The position numbers were made by a program, and so were the translations under genes. The notes below the pieces were generated by a model. That model saw only the letters and a program-made list of their open reading frames with translations. It made no database searches and had not been told where the DNA came from. From Hepsetus odoe (taxonomy: Eukaryota > Chordata > Actinopteri > Characiformes > Hepsetidae), in assembly GCA_017165825.1 (NCBI GenBank), contig CM029384.1, positions 8,798,102-8,862,101 of the forward strand: a DNA stretch of 64,000 bases. Reading direction: 5' to 3'. Positions 1-12,491 of this stretch are shown here, in pieces. Positions within the stretch are counted from its first letter, which is position 1. The number at the start of each line of letters is the position of its first letter.

Positions 1-562
1 GTTATAGATGTGATTGCTGATTTGTTATTAGGTTGCAAAATAGTTGTCATGGGATTGGGGCTGGTTCACAATCCAAACTAAACTTAATGTCATTGGTCAG
101 GTCAACAGAGATAATGTCCCTCATATGCATCTTATTAACACCTATGACATTCACTCTGAGTTAGGCACAAGCTTCTATTTGTTGTTAACTTCGTTCTTCA
201 AGGATCAGATAGACTATACTTTATACTACTATAAAATGCACTCCCATGTGAATGATTAGTAGTAGTTTGGAAATGAACTTAAACCAGGCATTGTTTCAAA
301 ACAACTTTCTGAAAGAATGACCACTTCTAAAGCTGAGAAAAAACATTCCTGAAATGGGTAACTCTATTCTGCTGTTGTCTTATTTAATGATGGCAGTAAG
401 GTTAGGTTAATTAGTTAACATTATGTCCTTACTTTCTACATTGTTCACAAAAGCTGTATTTTAAATGAAAAGCTACAGTTGCAAAAATACAATTGCAGAC
501 TGATACAGTTGCACAAGGTTTTGTATTTTGGGTTCCATGTCGGATCTCTTGCTCTCTCTCAG
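1..562 (+). other. atxn2l intron (partial), no coding signal
   Basis: AT-rich sequence upstream of the first recognisable exon, ending in a pyrimidine-rich tract and AG at 561-562. I see no conserved coding segment or repeat. It is presumably the 3' part of an intron, with the Lsm-domain exons lying outside the window. Confidence 0.6.
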
Positions 563-657
563 TCTAACGGTTGGGATGCCAGTGAGATGTTCCGCTTCAA
601 TGAAGAAACATATGGTGTGAAGTCTACCTATGACTCCAGTCTCTCCATGTACACGTG

Positions 658-702
<45 letters not shown>

Positions 703-865
703 GGATCAAAAAGTTTAAATTTCATAATGATTACAGGTCTGACATTTGTTTGAGATTTTGAATAGTAAATAAATAATGTTCTGTGTAAGAGAGCCATATA
801 GTGTCTCCTGTATTGTTTTTATATATGTTTGTATGTATGTATGTGTTTGTATGTGTGTTTGTTCA

Positions 866-922
<57 letters not shown>

Positions 923-3900
923 GGTTCCTCTGGAGCGTGGCAGCTCAGAGGGTTTCCGACAGCGAGAGGCACGAGCTGCGCGGTTGGCCAGTGAGATTGA
1001 GTCCAGCGCGCAGTACCGCCACCGGGTGTCATTGGAGAATGATGAAGGAAAGACGGAAGAAGAGAAATACAGTGCAGTGACGCGTGACACAGGGGAGCGA
1101 GAGAGGGGCAGAGACAGCCCTGGCTTCTCCAGCTCTGGGAGCAGGTCAGTCTTGCATATCATTTACCAAAATCTTGACATCACATTCAGTGCCTAATGTG
1201 TAAGGGTGTAACAATACTTCATGACATAATATATTAAGCATTAAAAAACTGGCGACATCAGCTGAACTTTATTATTATTGCCATTCGATGCATTTTTATT
1301 GCAATCACCTTGACCCATTTTGTCAAATTCAGTTTCCTACAGCAGCAGTAAAAACCAGTACCATTAATCAGATGATATTGTGAGCTGAGCGCATGGTTAA
1401 GCGATGGTAATGTGCTGTCTGATTTCTGTAATGTAGAATTGGTTTTGTAAAAGGCAGTTGACACTATTCTGTTTGTTTTCCTGCTTATTTTTTCTTCTAG
1501 GGAGGGCAAATACATTCCTTTACCCCAGAGGGCAAGAGAGAGAGAAATGGGTGCATCCAGAGGTGATCGAGAAAGGGGCGGAGCCTCCTCCACACTTTCT
1601 AACCGAACAAACAGACCTGGGCCATCAAGCTCTTCTCCCAGGCCACCTCTTCCTTCTGGCAGTGGGACCCCAACCCCACCTTCTGACAGGAACAGTCCTT
1701 TGTCCATAAGAGGAGGATATTCACCTCATCAATCGCAGTGCAGCCCCCCAGCACAACCCCGGCCCTCAGAGCCTGGCCATGCCAGTCCTCCTGCCCCACA
1801 TACACTCCCCCACTCACTCTCACACCCACAGTCTCTCTCTGAATCTGTTCGGCCCGTAAATGGAGGTAAGGGTAGTATGTGTTTGGGAATGCATGTCTTC
1901 AGAAGTGTGGAATCGCTTATAGTTTTGCATTCATTTTATAGGGAAAATATTTTGGTACCAGTAAGAAACATGGTTATTTTATTAATGCTAAATGTATTAT
2001 TTTCAGTGCTAAACAGCTTTCACATGACACTAGGTTTTTTTTTTTTCCAGATTGGAAAAACAGTAAAATTAACCTGGAAAGGCAAAACCTACCGTTCCTT
2101 CCTGACGTTATATTATTGAATGTCCATTCCAATCTTTTGAATGAAAGTTTCTGCTCAACATCATGGATACAGTTTTAATGGTGCTAATAAATAGGTTGTC
2201 CAATTTATCTTGTGTTTTTTAAACAGTATCATCCAGAACGTCTCCCAAATCCCAGAGACCGGCACAAACCAGAAGCTTACGTGTGTCCAACTCCCACTCC
2301 TCGCCAACAGGTAAAACACATGAATACACGGACGTAAAAAAACAATTACATCTAATAAGAGAATAATCTGCATTATCAGCTCTTAATTTTGTTTTACTTT
2401 TTTTTTTTTTTTTTATATCTTCTCTCCTCTGGTTCTTTCACTTTTTCTTTTTAGTCTCTCATCCCTCCAAGTCTGAACCACCCAATCAGGACACCCCTCT
2501 AAGTCCTGTCACATATGCAGACCCCTCTTCAGTTACCATGATGACCTCAAAGTCACCTGCCCCTGGCCCAGTTTTCCCTGTAGATGGTGAGGAGCAAAAT
2601 GGTGGTGATAAAAATTCCTATTGGTTATATGATTTTGTGGAGGGAAAAAAGGCTTTATTTCTTCTTTTCATTCATTCATTCTTTCTCTGTCTCAGTGAAT
2701 GAGATCTTGTCTAAGGAAAGGACAGAGAACCCTGCCAGTCCTCAAGAAGGCAAAGGTAGCAAAGGTAGTTCTTTTTTTTCTTTCCACTTGTGTACTTAAC
2801 AATATCTCTCTGTTTTTCTATTCCGAAAACATGAGCCTAAAGTAACTGGAGCAAAACATTTTATTTACTCTGTTTACTTGCAGTTGCTTCAGTTCAGCAC
2901 AGATCACATATAGAGGAACTTCGGAAGTTTGGGAAAGAGTTCAGGGTGAGTGTCCTCATCGCAGTTTGAGTTTGGAAATTATTATCATTCATTTAGGGCT
3001 TAGATTATGATTACTTAATTGAACTCTATTATCCAAGGAAGACTATTTATTGAAAATGAGTTTAACCATTCACTTCTCAGTTAATTTTACAGCGATTAGT
3101 TTCAGGATGCTAGAGAATTTTATACATTTTCCTACTGGTCTTTTCTTATACAGTATGACATTAAATTTTTTTTTATTTTTATCCATTTCAGTGCACCCTG
3201 TTTAAGGAAAAAACAATGTTTATCTATTTCCCAATAAATAAGTTGATTACATGCAACTTGATGGCCTGTTAAATGTTGAAATTAACACTTTCTTGCATTT
3301 GGTCCGTTTTGCTCTCAGCTTCAGCCTAGCTCCTCCAACAGTCCCAGCTCTTCAGCCACCCCCAGTGACCCTGTACAGCCAAGCCCTGCTCACAGCACAC
3401 AAGCAGACCCTGTTTCACTCACAGAACCCAAAACAACCTCACCCATGAATCCTAATCAGGAGCTTCCATCAAATGAAGCTAGAAGAGAAACAAGCGCAGA
3501 AAGTGCCACTCCATCCACCCCACCACAGGTCACACCCTCTGCTACACCTGCTGCCACTCCTGGAAGTACACCACAATCTTCTATTGTAGATGGACAAACA
3601 TCAGTACCCCCTCAGCCTGCAAGGACTCCAGTCAGAGAGGATTCCAGGCCAGAGGCTGGAGAGAGAGTGGAGGGAGTGCTTGAGTGAGTAGGGGCAAAGG
3701 GCTAATTAGTTGGCAGTAAATGTTGTTGTGGATAAAATAAGTTTAAGCAGCTTCACTCAACTTTCCTGTGTGCACTTTTAACAGTGGTTTGTGCCTTTAT
3801 TTTTCCTCTTTTCCTTTTCAGTCAAGTAAAGAAGTCTACACTAAATCCCAATGCCAAAGAGTTTAATCCTACCAAGGCCCCTATCCCTGTGGTGAGTGCT

Positions 3901-6900
3901 CAGCTAACATTTTCAGAATTAATTCAGGGGAAAGTCCCTTTGAGTGATTTCTGCTCTAATTATATGCAATGTACTAGTTTGTGTTGTATTTGGTGTTCAG
4001 GTGAAGCCATCAGCAACCCCCACGCCCCCTCGGCCCACGCCACCAAGCCCATCTGTCGTACTCCAGCCCTCTGCAGGTCAGGGAGCTATCTATAGCCCCC
4101 AGTACCCAAGCTATGTCTCACCCATACTGTTACAGGGCCACTCTGTACAGGTAATCACAATATTATTAGTCCGAAGGTTCTCTTTTGTGATTTTCCAGGT
4201 GCTCAATATGTATTTTTGTTTGTTATTATGCATGCTAAGATTTTATATTTGACTTTATTTAATCTGTAACCACCAGGCTCCCCAAATGTACCCGTATACT
4301 GTGTCTACTGTCAGCCAGGGCAAATACCCCCGAGCTAAAGGTAAACCTCTTCAAACTTTCACAGCTGAGTAACCTAATTATTCCAAAATGTATTAGGGAA
4401 GCTGATAGCCACTACTTTTTAAAGGTGCTATTGCACTTTTTAAAAACGCTATTTCAATGTGTTTTCCTCATTTTCACTTAACATTTTAAAAAACATCATG
4501 TGGTTGAAGGCCTTTTTAACTGTTTTATCAGTTAAAAATGAGAATCATAAGGTTTAAGAATATCCATGATTAGAGTTTTTTCAAAATTATGGATAGTAAT
4601 GAACTACATTTTATTGGCTCCTTCTCTCTCTCAGGCTCAGTTGTGACTCCTCGGCCAGATCATAACTCAGCACCCCCTATGATCCAGGCAGCAGCATCTG
4701 CAGCAGGCCCTCCCCTTGTGGCTTCTCCTTATCCCCAACCCTACCTGCAATACAGCCAGGTCATCCCCGCCATGCCTCACTATCCTGGACAGGTACTTGG
4801 GTATCTTACAACAAACACACATTAATGCACTCACAATATAAGTCTGAACTAATAAGCTTTTGCACTACCTGTGTTTTGAGCCTGTTACACAGAAAGCAGA
4901 TTTTAGAAACAACACTCCATATAACACTGTACTAACATTTCTATCTCTCTGTGCTAGCCGGTGTATTCCATGCTACAAGGAGGTGCACGGATGCTGAGTT
5001 CTGGTGGTCACCCTCAGACACTTGGCCCTCCTGGCCCACAGTATCCTGGACAGACAGAGGGGCCTCCAGGGGCCCAGCAGGGCATGTATGGTATGTATAC
5101 ACAGCAAAACCTGGACTAGTCAACTTTTACCAAAGTTTTACTTTCAGTTGAATAAATTCTAAACGTTTTTTTGTGCACACACACACTCAAGTGGAACTGC
5201 ACCATTATATGATTAACAGTCCAGCAGCTGAATGTGTATTTACAAAATAGCATGTTTAATGGTTGATCTCTCCTTTCCAGCCCCACAATCGTTCTCTCAT
5301 CACTCAGGCTCCATGCATCATCCACAGCCCTCCAGCACCCCTACTGGCAACCAGCCACCACCACAGCACCCTGCCCCCAGCCCAGGACAGGTATCCCAAT
5401 CCCATCTGAATCTCAGCCCTGTACTTAGTTTTTATATATGGCATTTATAATTTGCAAAACTAACTGTAAAAGATTAAAATTGGATTGTGCATATATAGCC
5501 AGTATTGATCTAATCAGAATATACCTTGATCCATCTTTTCTATGACTATGTCTTAAAAGGCTCTGACACTGATACTTATTATTATAATAAATTAGCCTAA
5601 GAGTACTCTTCAGTATGGCATTAACCCTTTTCTTTTCTCCTCTCCCTTTGTCTAGTCTGGTCAGTCAGGTCCACAGCCTCAAACTCTGTACCATTCAGGT
5701 CCACTTTCAGCCCCCACACCCCCTAACATGGCTCCAGGCCACAGTTCACCCCAGGCCTCTTACCCTCTTCAGGGCTACAGCCTGCCGGGCCATCAGCCAC
5801 TACCCCACCCTTACTCCTCCATCGGCCAGCTTGCACAGGTATTGTACTGCCGCATCCACTCTTTGTGCTGGTGCATTTAATTAACCAGCATGCATGTCCA
5901 AGATTTTGTGTTGCTGAAATGAGTGATTTTGTAAATGAACATAATATAGAGGGGGAAAAAAAATGAGAAAAATGATGGCTGTCATTTCAACCATATACAC
6001 AGTACACAGTGGAATTAAACAGTGTCCTGAAGGGAACCTAGTGCTACACAAGAGACAACACAGAACAAGCCAAAGACTAGAGACTTAACAAGTGTAGACA
6101 AAACAACAGACACAGAACATTCATCCTATTAAAAAAGCAGAGGCAGTATGTATATGAATGAGTGTAGGATGCCAGGTGAACAACAGTAAGAGTAAGTCAA
6201 GTATTGTTTGCAAAACATATATAACATATATTATAAACATATATTATAAATAATGCTGAATAAAAGTTAAATAGTCGTAATAAATACGTGTGCAAAAATA
6301 GCAACATGAGGTAGTTTGTATGCACGGAGCCTGGGGGATGTGGAGTAAGTTCAGAAGTCTGATGGCCAGGGGGAAGAAACTGTTTCCCATCCTGGTATTT
6401 GAGGCCTGTATACTGCAGAACCTTTTCCCAGATGGCAGGAGTGAGGAGAGTGTGTGGGACGGTTGTGTGGGGTCGTCCACAATACTGTTCGCTTGCACAC
6501 AGGAAGATGATAATCTATACAGTTAGGTCCATATATATTTGAACTCTGACACACATTTTGTTTTTGTACCTGTTTACTGAAATCTATTCCAATTATAGTT
6601 ATATAATGGACATGGATATAATGTGTAGACTCTCAGCTTTCATTTGAGGGTATCCACATTCAAATTGGAAGAAGGGTTTAGGAGTTCCAGCTCCTTAACA
6701 TGTGCCACCCTCTTTATAAAGGGACCAAAAGTAATTGGACAATTGATTCAAAGGCTGTTTTATGGGTAGGGGTGGGCAATTCCTTCGTTATGTCATTATC
6801 AATTAAGCATATAAAAGGCCTGAGATTGATTTGAGGTGTGGTACTTGGATGTGGAAGATTTTGCTGTGAACAGACAAGATGCGGTCAAAGGAGCTTTCCA

Positions 6901-9900
6901 TGCAAGTGAAACAAGCCATCCTTAAGCTGCGAAAACAGAAAAAACCCATCCGAGAAATTGCTACAATATTGGCAAAATCTACAGTTTGCTACATCCTGAG
7001 AAAGAAAGAAGGCACTGGTGAACTTGGCAACCCAAAAGACCTGGATGTCCACGGAAGACAGTGGTGGATGATTGCAGAGTCATTTCCATGGTGAAAAGAA
7101 ACCCCTTCACAACAGCCAACCAAGTGAACAACACTCTCAGGCAGGCAGGCGTATTGATATCCAAGTCTACCATTAAGAGAAGACTGCTTGAAAGTAAATA
7201 CAGCGGGTGCACTGCAAGGTGCAAGGTACTCATAAGCCTCAAGAATAGAAAGGCTAGATTGGACTTTGCCACCCCAAAAAAACAAAAAAAAAAAAAAAAA
7301 AAAAACATCTAAAAAAGTGAGCAGAGTTGTGGAAAAACATTCTTTGGACAGATGAAACCAAGATCAACCTCTACCAGAATGGCCAAGTCAGTCACCTGAT
7401 CTTAACCCAGTTGAGCAGCATTTAACTTGTTGAAGACTAAACTTTGTACAGAACGGCCCACAAACAAACAGCAACTGAAAGCCGCTGCAGTAAAGGCCTG
7501 GCAGAGCATTAAAAAGGAGGAAACCCAACATCTGGTGACATCCATGAGTTCAAGACTTCAGACTGTCATTACCAACAAAGGGTTTTCAACCAAGTATTAG
7601 AAATGAAAATTTTATTTTCAGTTATTTAATTTGTCCAATTACTATTGAGCCCCTGAAATGAAGGGATTGTGTTACAAAAATGCTTTTATTCCTCACATTT
7701 TTATGCAGTCTTTTTGTTCATTCCACTGAATTAAAGCTTAAAGTCTGCACTTCAACTGCATCCGAGTTGTTTCCTTTAAAATTCATTTTTGGTGGTAATG
7801 TACAGGACCATAATTAAAAAAAAAAGTTGTCTCTGTCGAAATATTTATGGACCTAACTGTAGTTACCGACATCATGTCATCTGAACACGTGGAGCGTTAA
7901 TGAAGACAGAATAAGTCTAAAAGTAACATCGATTATATGAATGCATGTGTAGGAAACATCGTTCTCTCACTCTTATGAGAAGGCAGTAATTGCGCAGTCT
8001 GAAAAAAGGTGGCAGAGCTGGATGTGAGAAAGTACATGTTCAGTTTGACTCTCACCGAGTTAGACAGTGGGTGCATAAGAGTGCTTTAGATTCTCACAGC
8101 CCACTTCGTACTTAAGGGCCCAGTGAGCTGTATTCAGGAAATGTAACAGTAATTGAGAATCAGTACCAAATATCACTTTTATTGAGAGAAAGTTAAAGTG
8201 ACAAAGTTGTGTATACTTAAAACAAGCCTCTAGTTGATGTTAATCTTCCTTTTCTTTCTTCCTCTCTCAGGCTCATGTTCCAGGAGCTTTGTCAGGTCCT
8301 CACCACTCTGGAGGTCATGGCCCTCCCCCGATGATGCTGCTTCACCCACCTCCACCTCAGCAGGGCCCTGGTTCTGGGCCTGGCCCTCAGCATGCCCCAC
8401 ATGGACCCCCACCACCACAGCAGGGAGCTCATCAGCACTACACCTACATTGGGCACCCACAGGGTGAGACATTGTCATCAAATGATCAAATCAAGTGATT
8501 TTATTTTAATAGTTTGCAGTTATACCAAAGAAAAACAAGTAATACTTGTTACTAAGAAATACTGTTGTCACAATTATTTTTAAAGACTTGCCCCTACTGT
8601 GGATTATTGTTACCATGTTAGAATATGCTAGAAAGAAATGAACATACACAAAATTGAGCACTTTTTTTTCAGTCAAGTCAGGTAGGTTTTATTGTCACTT
8701 CAGCCATGTGCACAGTATACAGTGAAACAATACAACGTCCCTCCAGAACCATGGAGCTGTACATTAGACAATATAGAAAATTACATTGGACAAAAAGTGC
8801 TGTTTACAAACATCCAACACCGAGCAGAGACAGTACAGAGAGCGGTGCAGAGAACAGCAATGAATACAGTACTCATGCAGTATTAAACTGAGAATAGTGT
8901 TTCGTCAAACTATTGACAATTCTAAATATTAAGATTGTTAGTGTATACTATTGAATTTAAATTTTAAATGCTTTTAAAATTAAGCTGAATCACTATCATC
9001 TTTTTCACCATCAGCATTTTAAATAGGGTTGCATCAATCATATATTGGTTTCTGCACCAGTAATGGCACTTAGATACTGGATTGGCAGTAGAGACTACCA
9101 TTACCTGGAAGAAAATACTTGCACACATAAGCACCAACACTTGCACTCTCAATTTGATTTGCACTCAGTTAATTTGAAACTTAACTGAAGCAAACATTGT
9201 GTCTCTTGTGTAGAGTAAAAGATATTTTGTAAATATCCTTAAAGTTAGGCCTTAATATGGCAGCCATATTAGAACGTTCGGATCCAGATTTAAAGTACAT
9301 GAAGTACATGAATGCAGTTTACGTCCGATGGAGCAGAAGATCAAGGCTGAGAACAGTTAATATAAACTAAGAAAATTGCAGATATTTTTCTTTTAATGAT
9401 TTGAATGTATGCTCTAATAGCAATTTATTTAGCAAGACACTGAACTCTGCTAAAGTATTTGCATTTATGCTAGTACATGCTATTAAAGACAGTGTTTTCT
9501 TAGTTTGAACACCTTCTTTCCTGTTCACTGGAAATGAGGTGTAAGTAACGGAATCATTGAAATAGCAACTGAATCTGAATCTGTAACTGAATCATTGAAA
9601 TACTCAGAAAAAAATATTTTAAGGAAGTGCATGTTGGTCATTTTAGTACATGTCAATTAAGAAGTAATCAATAACATCTTTTTCTGCAGGTGTTTAAACC
9701 CTTTTTAAAATTTTTAATTTATTTATTTTTATGCTATGTTGCTAGTTGCTAATCACAGAACTAGCTATCCTCAGTCATAAAATTAAAAATAAGACCCTCA
9801 GACATGCTTTAGCTAGTCCAGAATTTCTTTACATCTCTAAAATGGCATAAAAACTATCTAAATACCATACAGCACTGCAGCGATAGTTTTGCATAAAGTC

Positions 9901-10598
9901 TGTAAAGAAAATCGGATAACTTGGATAAAATGTAGGAAAGTGACACACTTTGTCTTAGTAATGAAACTGTCATTTGTATGAATGTATTTATAATTTAGAG
10001 ATGTTATCCAGCATTGTTTTCCCAGCATATTCTCATTCCAAATAACAAGACTTTGGGGGGAGCTGGTATGGACATAGGTAGTTTAATCATACCACTGACA
10101 AAGAGTTAGTAAAATCCATACAGAAGGTATTGATTTTGTGTATCAGATTTAGTTGTGTTTAAGGGTTTTTAATTATCTCAAAAAGCTCAATGATTTCCAT
10201 GAATACCAAACAAGTGGGGAAATGGCAAACCAGTAAATAGTGTTTGTTTAAGCGTAGTATGTTTTATTTAATACATGAATATTATATCTATTTTTCTATA
10301 AAATTTATTATAATAAGATTTAAAGACCACTATTGATCATTTAAACAGAGATTAAATAGAGGATCAGGTATTGATATCTGAATGGCAAGTGTGTGTGTGT
10401 GTGTGTGTGTGTGTTTCTTGTTATATGTATTTATGAACAAGTGGTCATGTCAATGTATGTATATGTATACAAACCATACATAAAGTAATGGATAATTGAC
10501 TGGCTCAAAAATGATTAAATATTTTATTTAACTTCTCAGCTGTACAGGTGCAGCCCCACCCGCCCCAGCAACTTCCCTTTCACCCCCCTGGAAACTGA
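563..10598 (+). CDS. atxn2l: Ataxin-2-like protein, 3' portion (17 exons)
   Basis: RNA-binding scaffold of stress granules and P-bodies that contacts poly(A)-binding protein. Exons (GT-AG, frame continuous): 563-654, 923-1144, 1501-1865, 2227-2310, 2455-2586, 2696-2755, 2884-2945, 3319-3683, 3822-3891, 4001-4150, 4277-4340, 4635-4792, 4958-5090, 5281-5390, 5656-5838, 8271-8463, 10540-10598 (stop TGA 10596-10598). About 833 codons lie in the window. The first two exons encode the LsmAD region (GWDASEMFRFNEETYGV, then EIESSAQYRHRV). Exon 9 holds the PAM2 motif STLNPNAKEFNP. The remainder is Pro/Ser/Gln-rich and disordered. ATXN2L rather than ATXN2 is supported by KYIPLPQR, YSPQY, PPMIQAAASAAGPPLV, MMLLHPP and YIGHPQG. 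The N-terminal Lsm domain is outside the window. The large intron 5839-8270 was enlarged by a Tc1-like element. Confidence 0.95.
661..699. repeat. (CT)n microsatellite after a splice donor
   Basis: A run of about 19 CT units begins six bases after the GT of the exon 563-654 donor. Confidence 0.95.
868..920. repeat. (CT)n microsatellite forming an acceptor pyrimidine tract
   Basis: About 26 CT units run directly into the AG at 921-922 that opens the next atxn2l exon, so the microsatellite is itself the polypyrimidine tract. Open frames across it are Leu-Ser or Arg-Glu artefacts. Confidence 0.95.
5975..6510. repeat. Dispersed repeat of unknown family
   Basis: It starts with 'gtcatttcaaccatatacac', related to the start of the 8670-8890 segment, and includes a GC-richer part at 6320-6490 that I recognise as a common dispersed teleost repeat (frame LMARGKKLFPILVFEACILQ). 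It abuts the Tc1-like element. I infer repeat status from recall and from the internal similarity; the family name is not known to me. Confidence 0.55.
6520..7859 (+). mobile_element. Degenerate Tc1-like DNA transposon
   Basis: Both ends carry the inverted repeat CAGTTAGGTCCATA, and the element is flanked on each side by TA (6518-6519, 7860-7861), the Tc1/mariner target duplication. The transposase remnant starts with an HTH-like frame at 6879-7094 (QAILKLRKQKKPIREIATI), shifts frame to 7061-7312 (NPFTTANQVNNTLRQAG), is interrupted by a long A-run at about 7280-7305, resumes at about 7336 with a WTDETKINLYQN catalytic-Asp block, then jumps to a SPDLNPVEH-like block near 7400. The intervening catalytic part is deleted, so it is inactive. 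It sits in the atxn2l intron 5839-8270, same strand. Confidence 0.9.
8670..8890. repeat. Dispersed repeat related to 5975-6100
   Basis: The segment starts 'ttttattgtcacttcagcca' followed by 'gtgcacagtatacagtg', closely resembling the start of the 5975 repeat. Fragments of this type are frequent in teleost genomes. It lies in the last atxn2l intron and has no credible coding capacity. Confidence 0.5.
8891..10539 (+). other. Last atxn2l intron, remainder
   Basis: AT-rich intronic sequence without recognisable exon or conserved block. It contains a (TG)n microsatellite at 10389-10414. The intron ends in a short pyrimidine tract and AG at 10538-10539. Confidence 0.6.
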
Positions 10599-11045
10599 TT
10601 GAGAAGGCAGAGTGAGACAGTGTCGGACTGCCCTGGTCTGAAGTGAGAATTCCTCTTACTGATCCTGGACCAGGCGTGTACACAGACAGACACACTAATA
10701 CATGCATCCTCTCCAGAAACAGAGATTTTGTTGTTTTATTCTTATCTGTTGGAAGGACTGAGGGGTTTTTTTTTTTTGTTTGTTTTTTTTTTTGCTGTTG
10801 GACGGGGACACAGAGTGTGTCTTAAATGGAGGGAATGAATGAATGATTGAAATGAGTGAGTTAGTGAGTGAGTGAATGTGACAGAATGAAACAGCTTGTG
10901 CAGAGTGAGACATTTTATAAAGATAGTATGATTTCTCCCTTCCTTCTCAACACCGTAATTAAATAAATAAATAATAAAAAAGGAAAAAAAAAAGAAAAAA
11001 CAGAAAAAGTACAAAAAACAAATAAAATTTCAAACTCCGAGGTGG
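10599..11045 (+). other. atxn2l: atxn2l 3' UTR with poly(A) signal
   Basis: Sequence after the stop codon contains T-rich tracts (10764-10795) and ends in an A-rich stretch carrying AATAAA at 11021-11026, the most plausible polyadenylation signal. A short GAGT/GAAT-rich stretch at 10830-10880 is simple sequence. Confidence 0.65.
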
Positions 11046-11825
11046 CATTTGTCTGTCTTGTTTGTAAAAACTTTCCTGTGATTTGTCTTAATTATTCATA
11101 CAAGAAGTGTTCAAAGTAGTCCAGTACCCACTGCAAAAATGTCATGCATTTGTTCTTGCATTGCTGGCCATTTCTCATCCAATTAAAGAGCCTACAGGCT
11201 TTGTGGTTGTGCCAAAATATACATATGTCCATATTACAGAGATGGATAGTACCAAAAACAAACAAACAAAAAAAGGTTTTACAATTTAGGAGTGGGTTTC
11301 TTATAGGTGTTCTGGTTTCCTCCTACAATCCTGTGTGTGTGTGTGTGTGTGGGTGTTGTTGCCTGGCCTACAATGGACCTGTCCAGGATCTTTTCCCCGC
11401 CTTTCGCCCTATGGGCTGGGACAGCTTTCAGCACTCCCCGTCCCCCCTGAAATTGAGGTTTGTTCCAGCTTTGCTAATTTGTCTCTGTGGGAGGATCGGT
11501 GCTGCTTATGTCATCGTACAAACCCACAACCAACATCAAAGAAAGAAAACCTTGTTTAAAGGTTACCTTTTACTTGAATATACATCAGTATTACCTGGCA
11601 GCACAATGGTTATAGGATGTCTGGTATGCCAAATTATAATAATTTGTATCCCCTGGTAGATAGTAGGGGGTACACTGTAAAAATGTGATTTATTATTTTG
11701 TTTTACTTTAAAATTTCTTACCGTTTCTTAAACCTGTTTTACATCCTCTTAGCTGCGGTTGAGTGAACTATAAACTTTAAGACAACCTGTTCATACAGAC
11801 ACCAAAACTGGGGAAAAGGCTTAAA

Positions 11826-11871
<46 letters not shown>

Positions 11872-12140
11872 GTTTTCTTTTCTATGACCGCTTACCCAAT
11901 GCCAGCATTTTAATAAAAGTCCTTCAAGGGACTATTTAAAAAATGTAACTGCAGAAATGTTGAAAGCATCTTTTTTTTAACAATTTCTCAGAAAACAAAG
12001 CAATACAACAAAAGCAAAGGTAAAATTTTACCATTTTCTCAAATTTAATTGCTTGATCGCAGTAAATATAACAATTTTGACTTTATTGTTCTAGAACTGA
12101 ATTCATCAGATTTGGGAGAAAAACAAAAAAAACATGGTTT
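11046..12140. other. Convergent intergenic spacer between atxn2l and lat
   Basis: Region between two 3' ends. It holds a (TG)n tract at 11332-11352, a dispersed repeat at about 11353-11470, an (AT)n tract at 11827-11857 followed by a T-run, and otherwise AT-rich unique-looking sequence. No gene seen. Confidence 0.55.
11353..11470 (-). repeat. Dispersed teleost repeat (same family as 41325-41455)
   Basis: Contains 'gacctgtccaggatcttttc', 'cccgcctttcgccctatggg' and a cagcactcc end. The reverse complement aligns in the same block order with 41325-41455, so two diverged, oppositely oriented copies of one family are present in the window. Confidence 0.65.
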
Positions 12141-12149
12141 GAAGAGGGA

Positions 12150-12155
12150 TTTATT
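12150..12155 (-). terminator. lat: Possible lat poly(A) signal
   Basis: AATAAA on the minus strand about 340 bases downstream of the proposed lat stop. A second AATAAA lies at 12082-12087. The choice between them is not determined. Confidence 0.4.
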
Positions 12156-12491
12156 TAAGTATCATACAAACAGCTACAGAGCACGGGAGCACTATTTCAC
12201 ATAAACCAACCAATGAACAGCTGATTTCTTTTTAATTATAGAATAAAAAGCCAGAAATTTTACATGATTCAGGAAAAGAAGTAATTAAAAAGCATTATTC
12301 TCAGGTATTGTCAGCAAGTCCTCTCAACAGGACCATAAAGAGTAAAAACTGTTTCCCTGCAGGACTTCATTATCCAGTCCAGAATGCATGATAGCATTTT
12401 TGGATAACGTTGAAAACTATTTTTTAAAAGCCTGCCCATGAGATGATGATGGTGGATTTGAAGTTTCGTCTTGGCTTTCTCAGCTTTAGAA

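Noticed and set aside
776..1196. Overlapping long frames through the (CT)n tract
   Set aside because: Leu-Ser or Arg-Glu repeats from the microsatellite; the real atxn2l exon starts at 923 in one frame only.
11144..11659. 171-codon plus-strand frame downstream of atxn2l
   Set aside because: Crosses a TG repeat and a dispersed repeat, with no family resemblance, splice structure or conserved segment.
12311..12480. Longer lat C-terminal frame (ADSKAEKAKTKLQ...)
   Set aside because: Would need an acceptor without a pyrimidine tract; the clear acceptor at 12513-12512 puts the exon in another phase that stops quickly.
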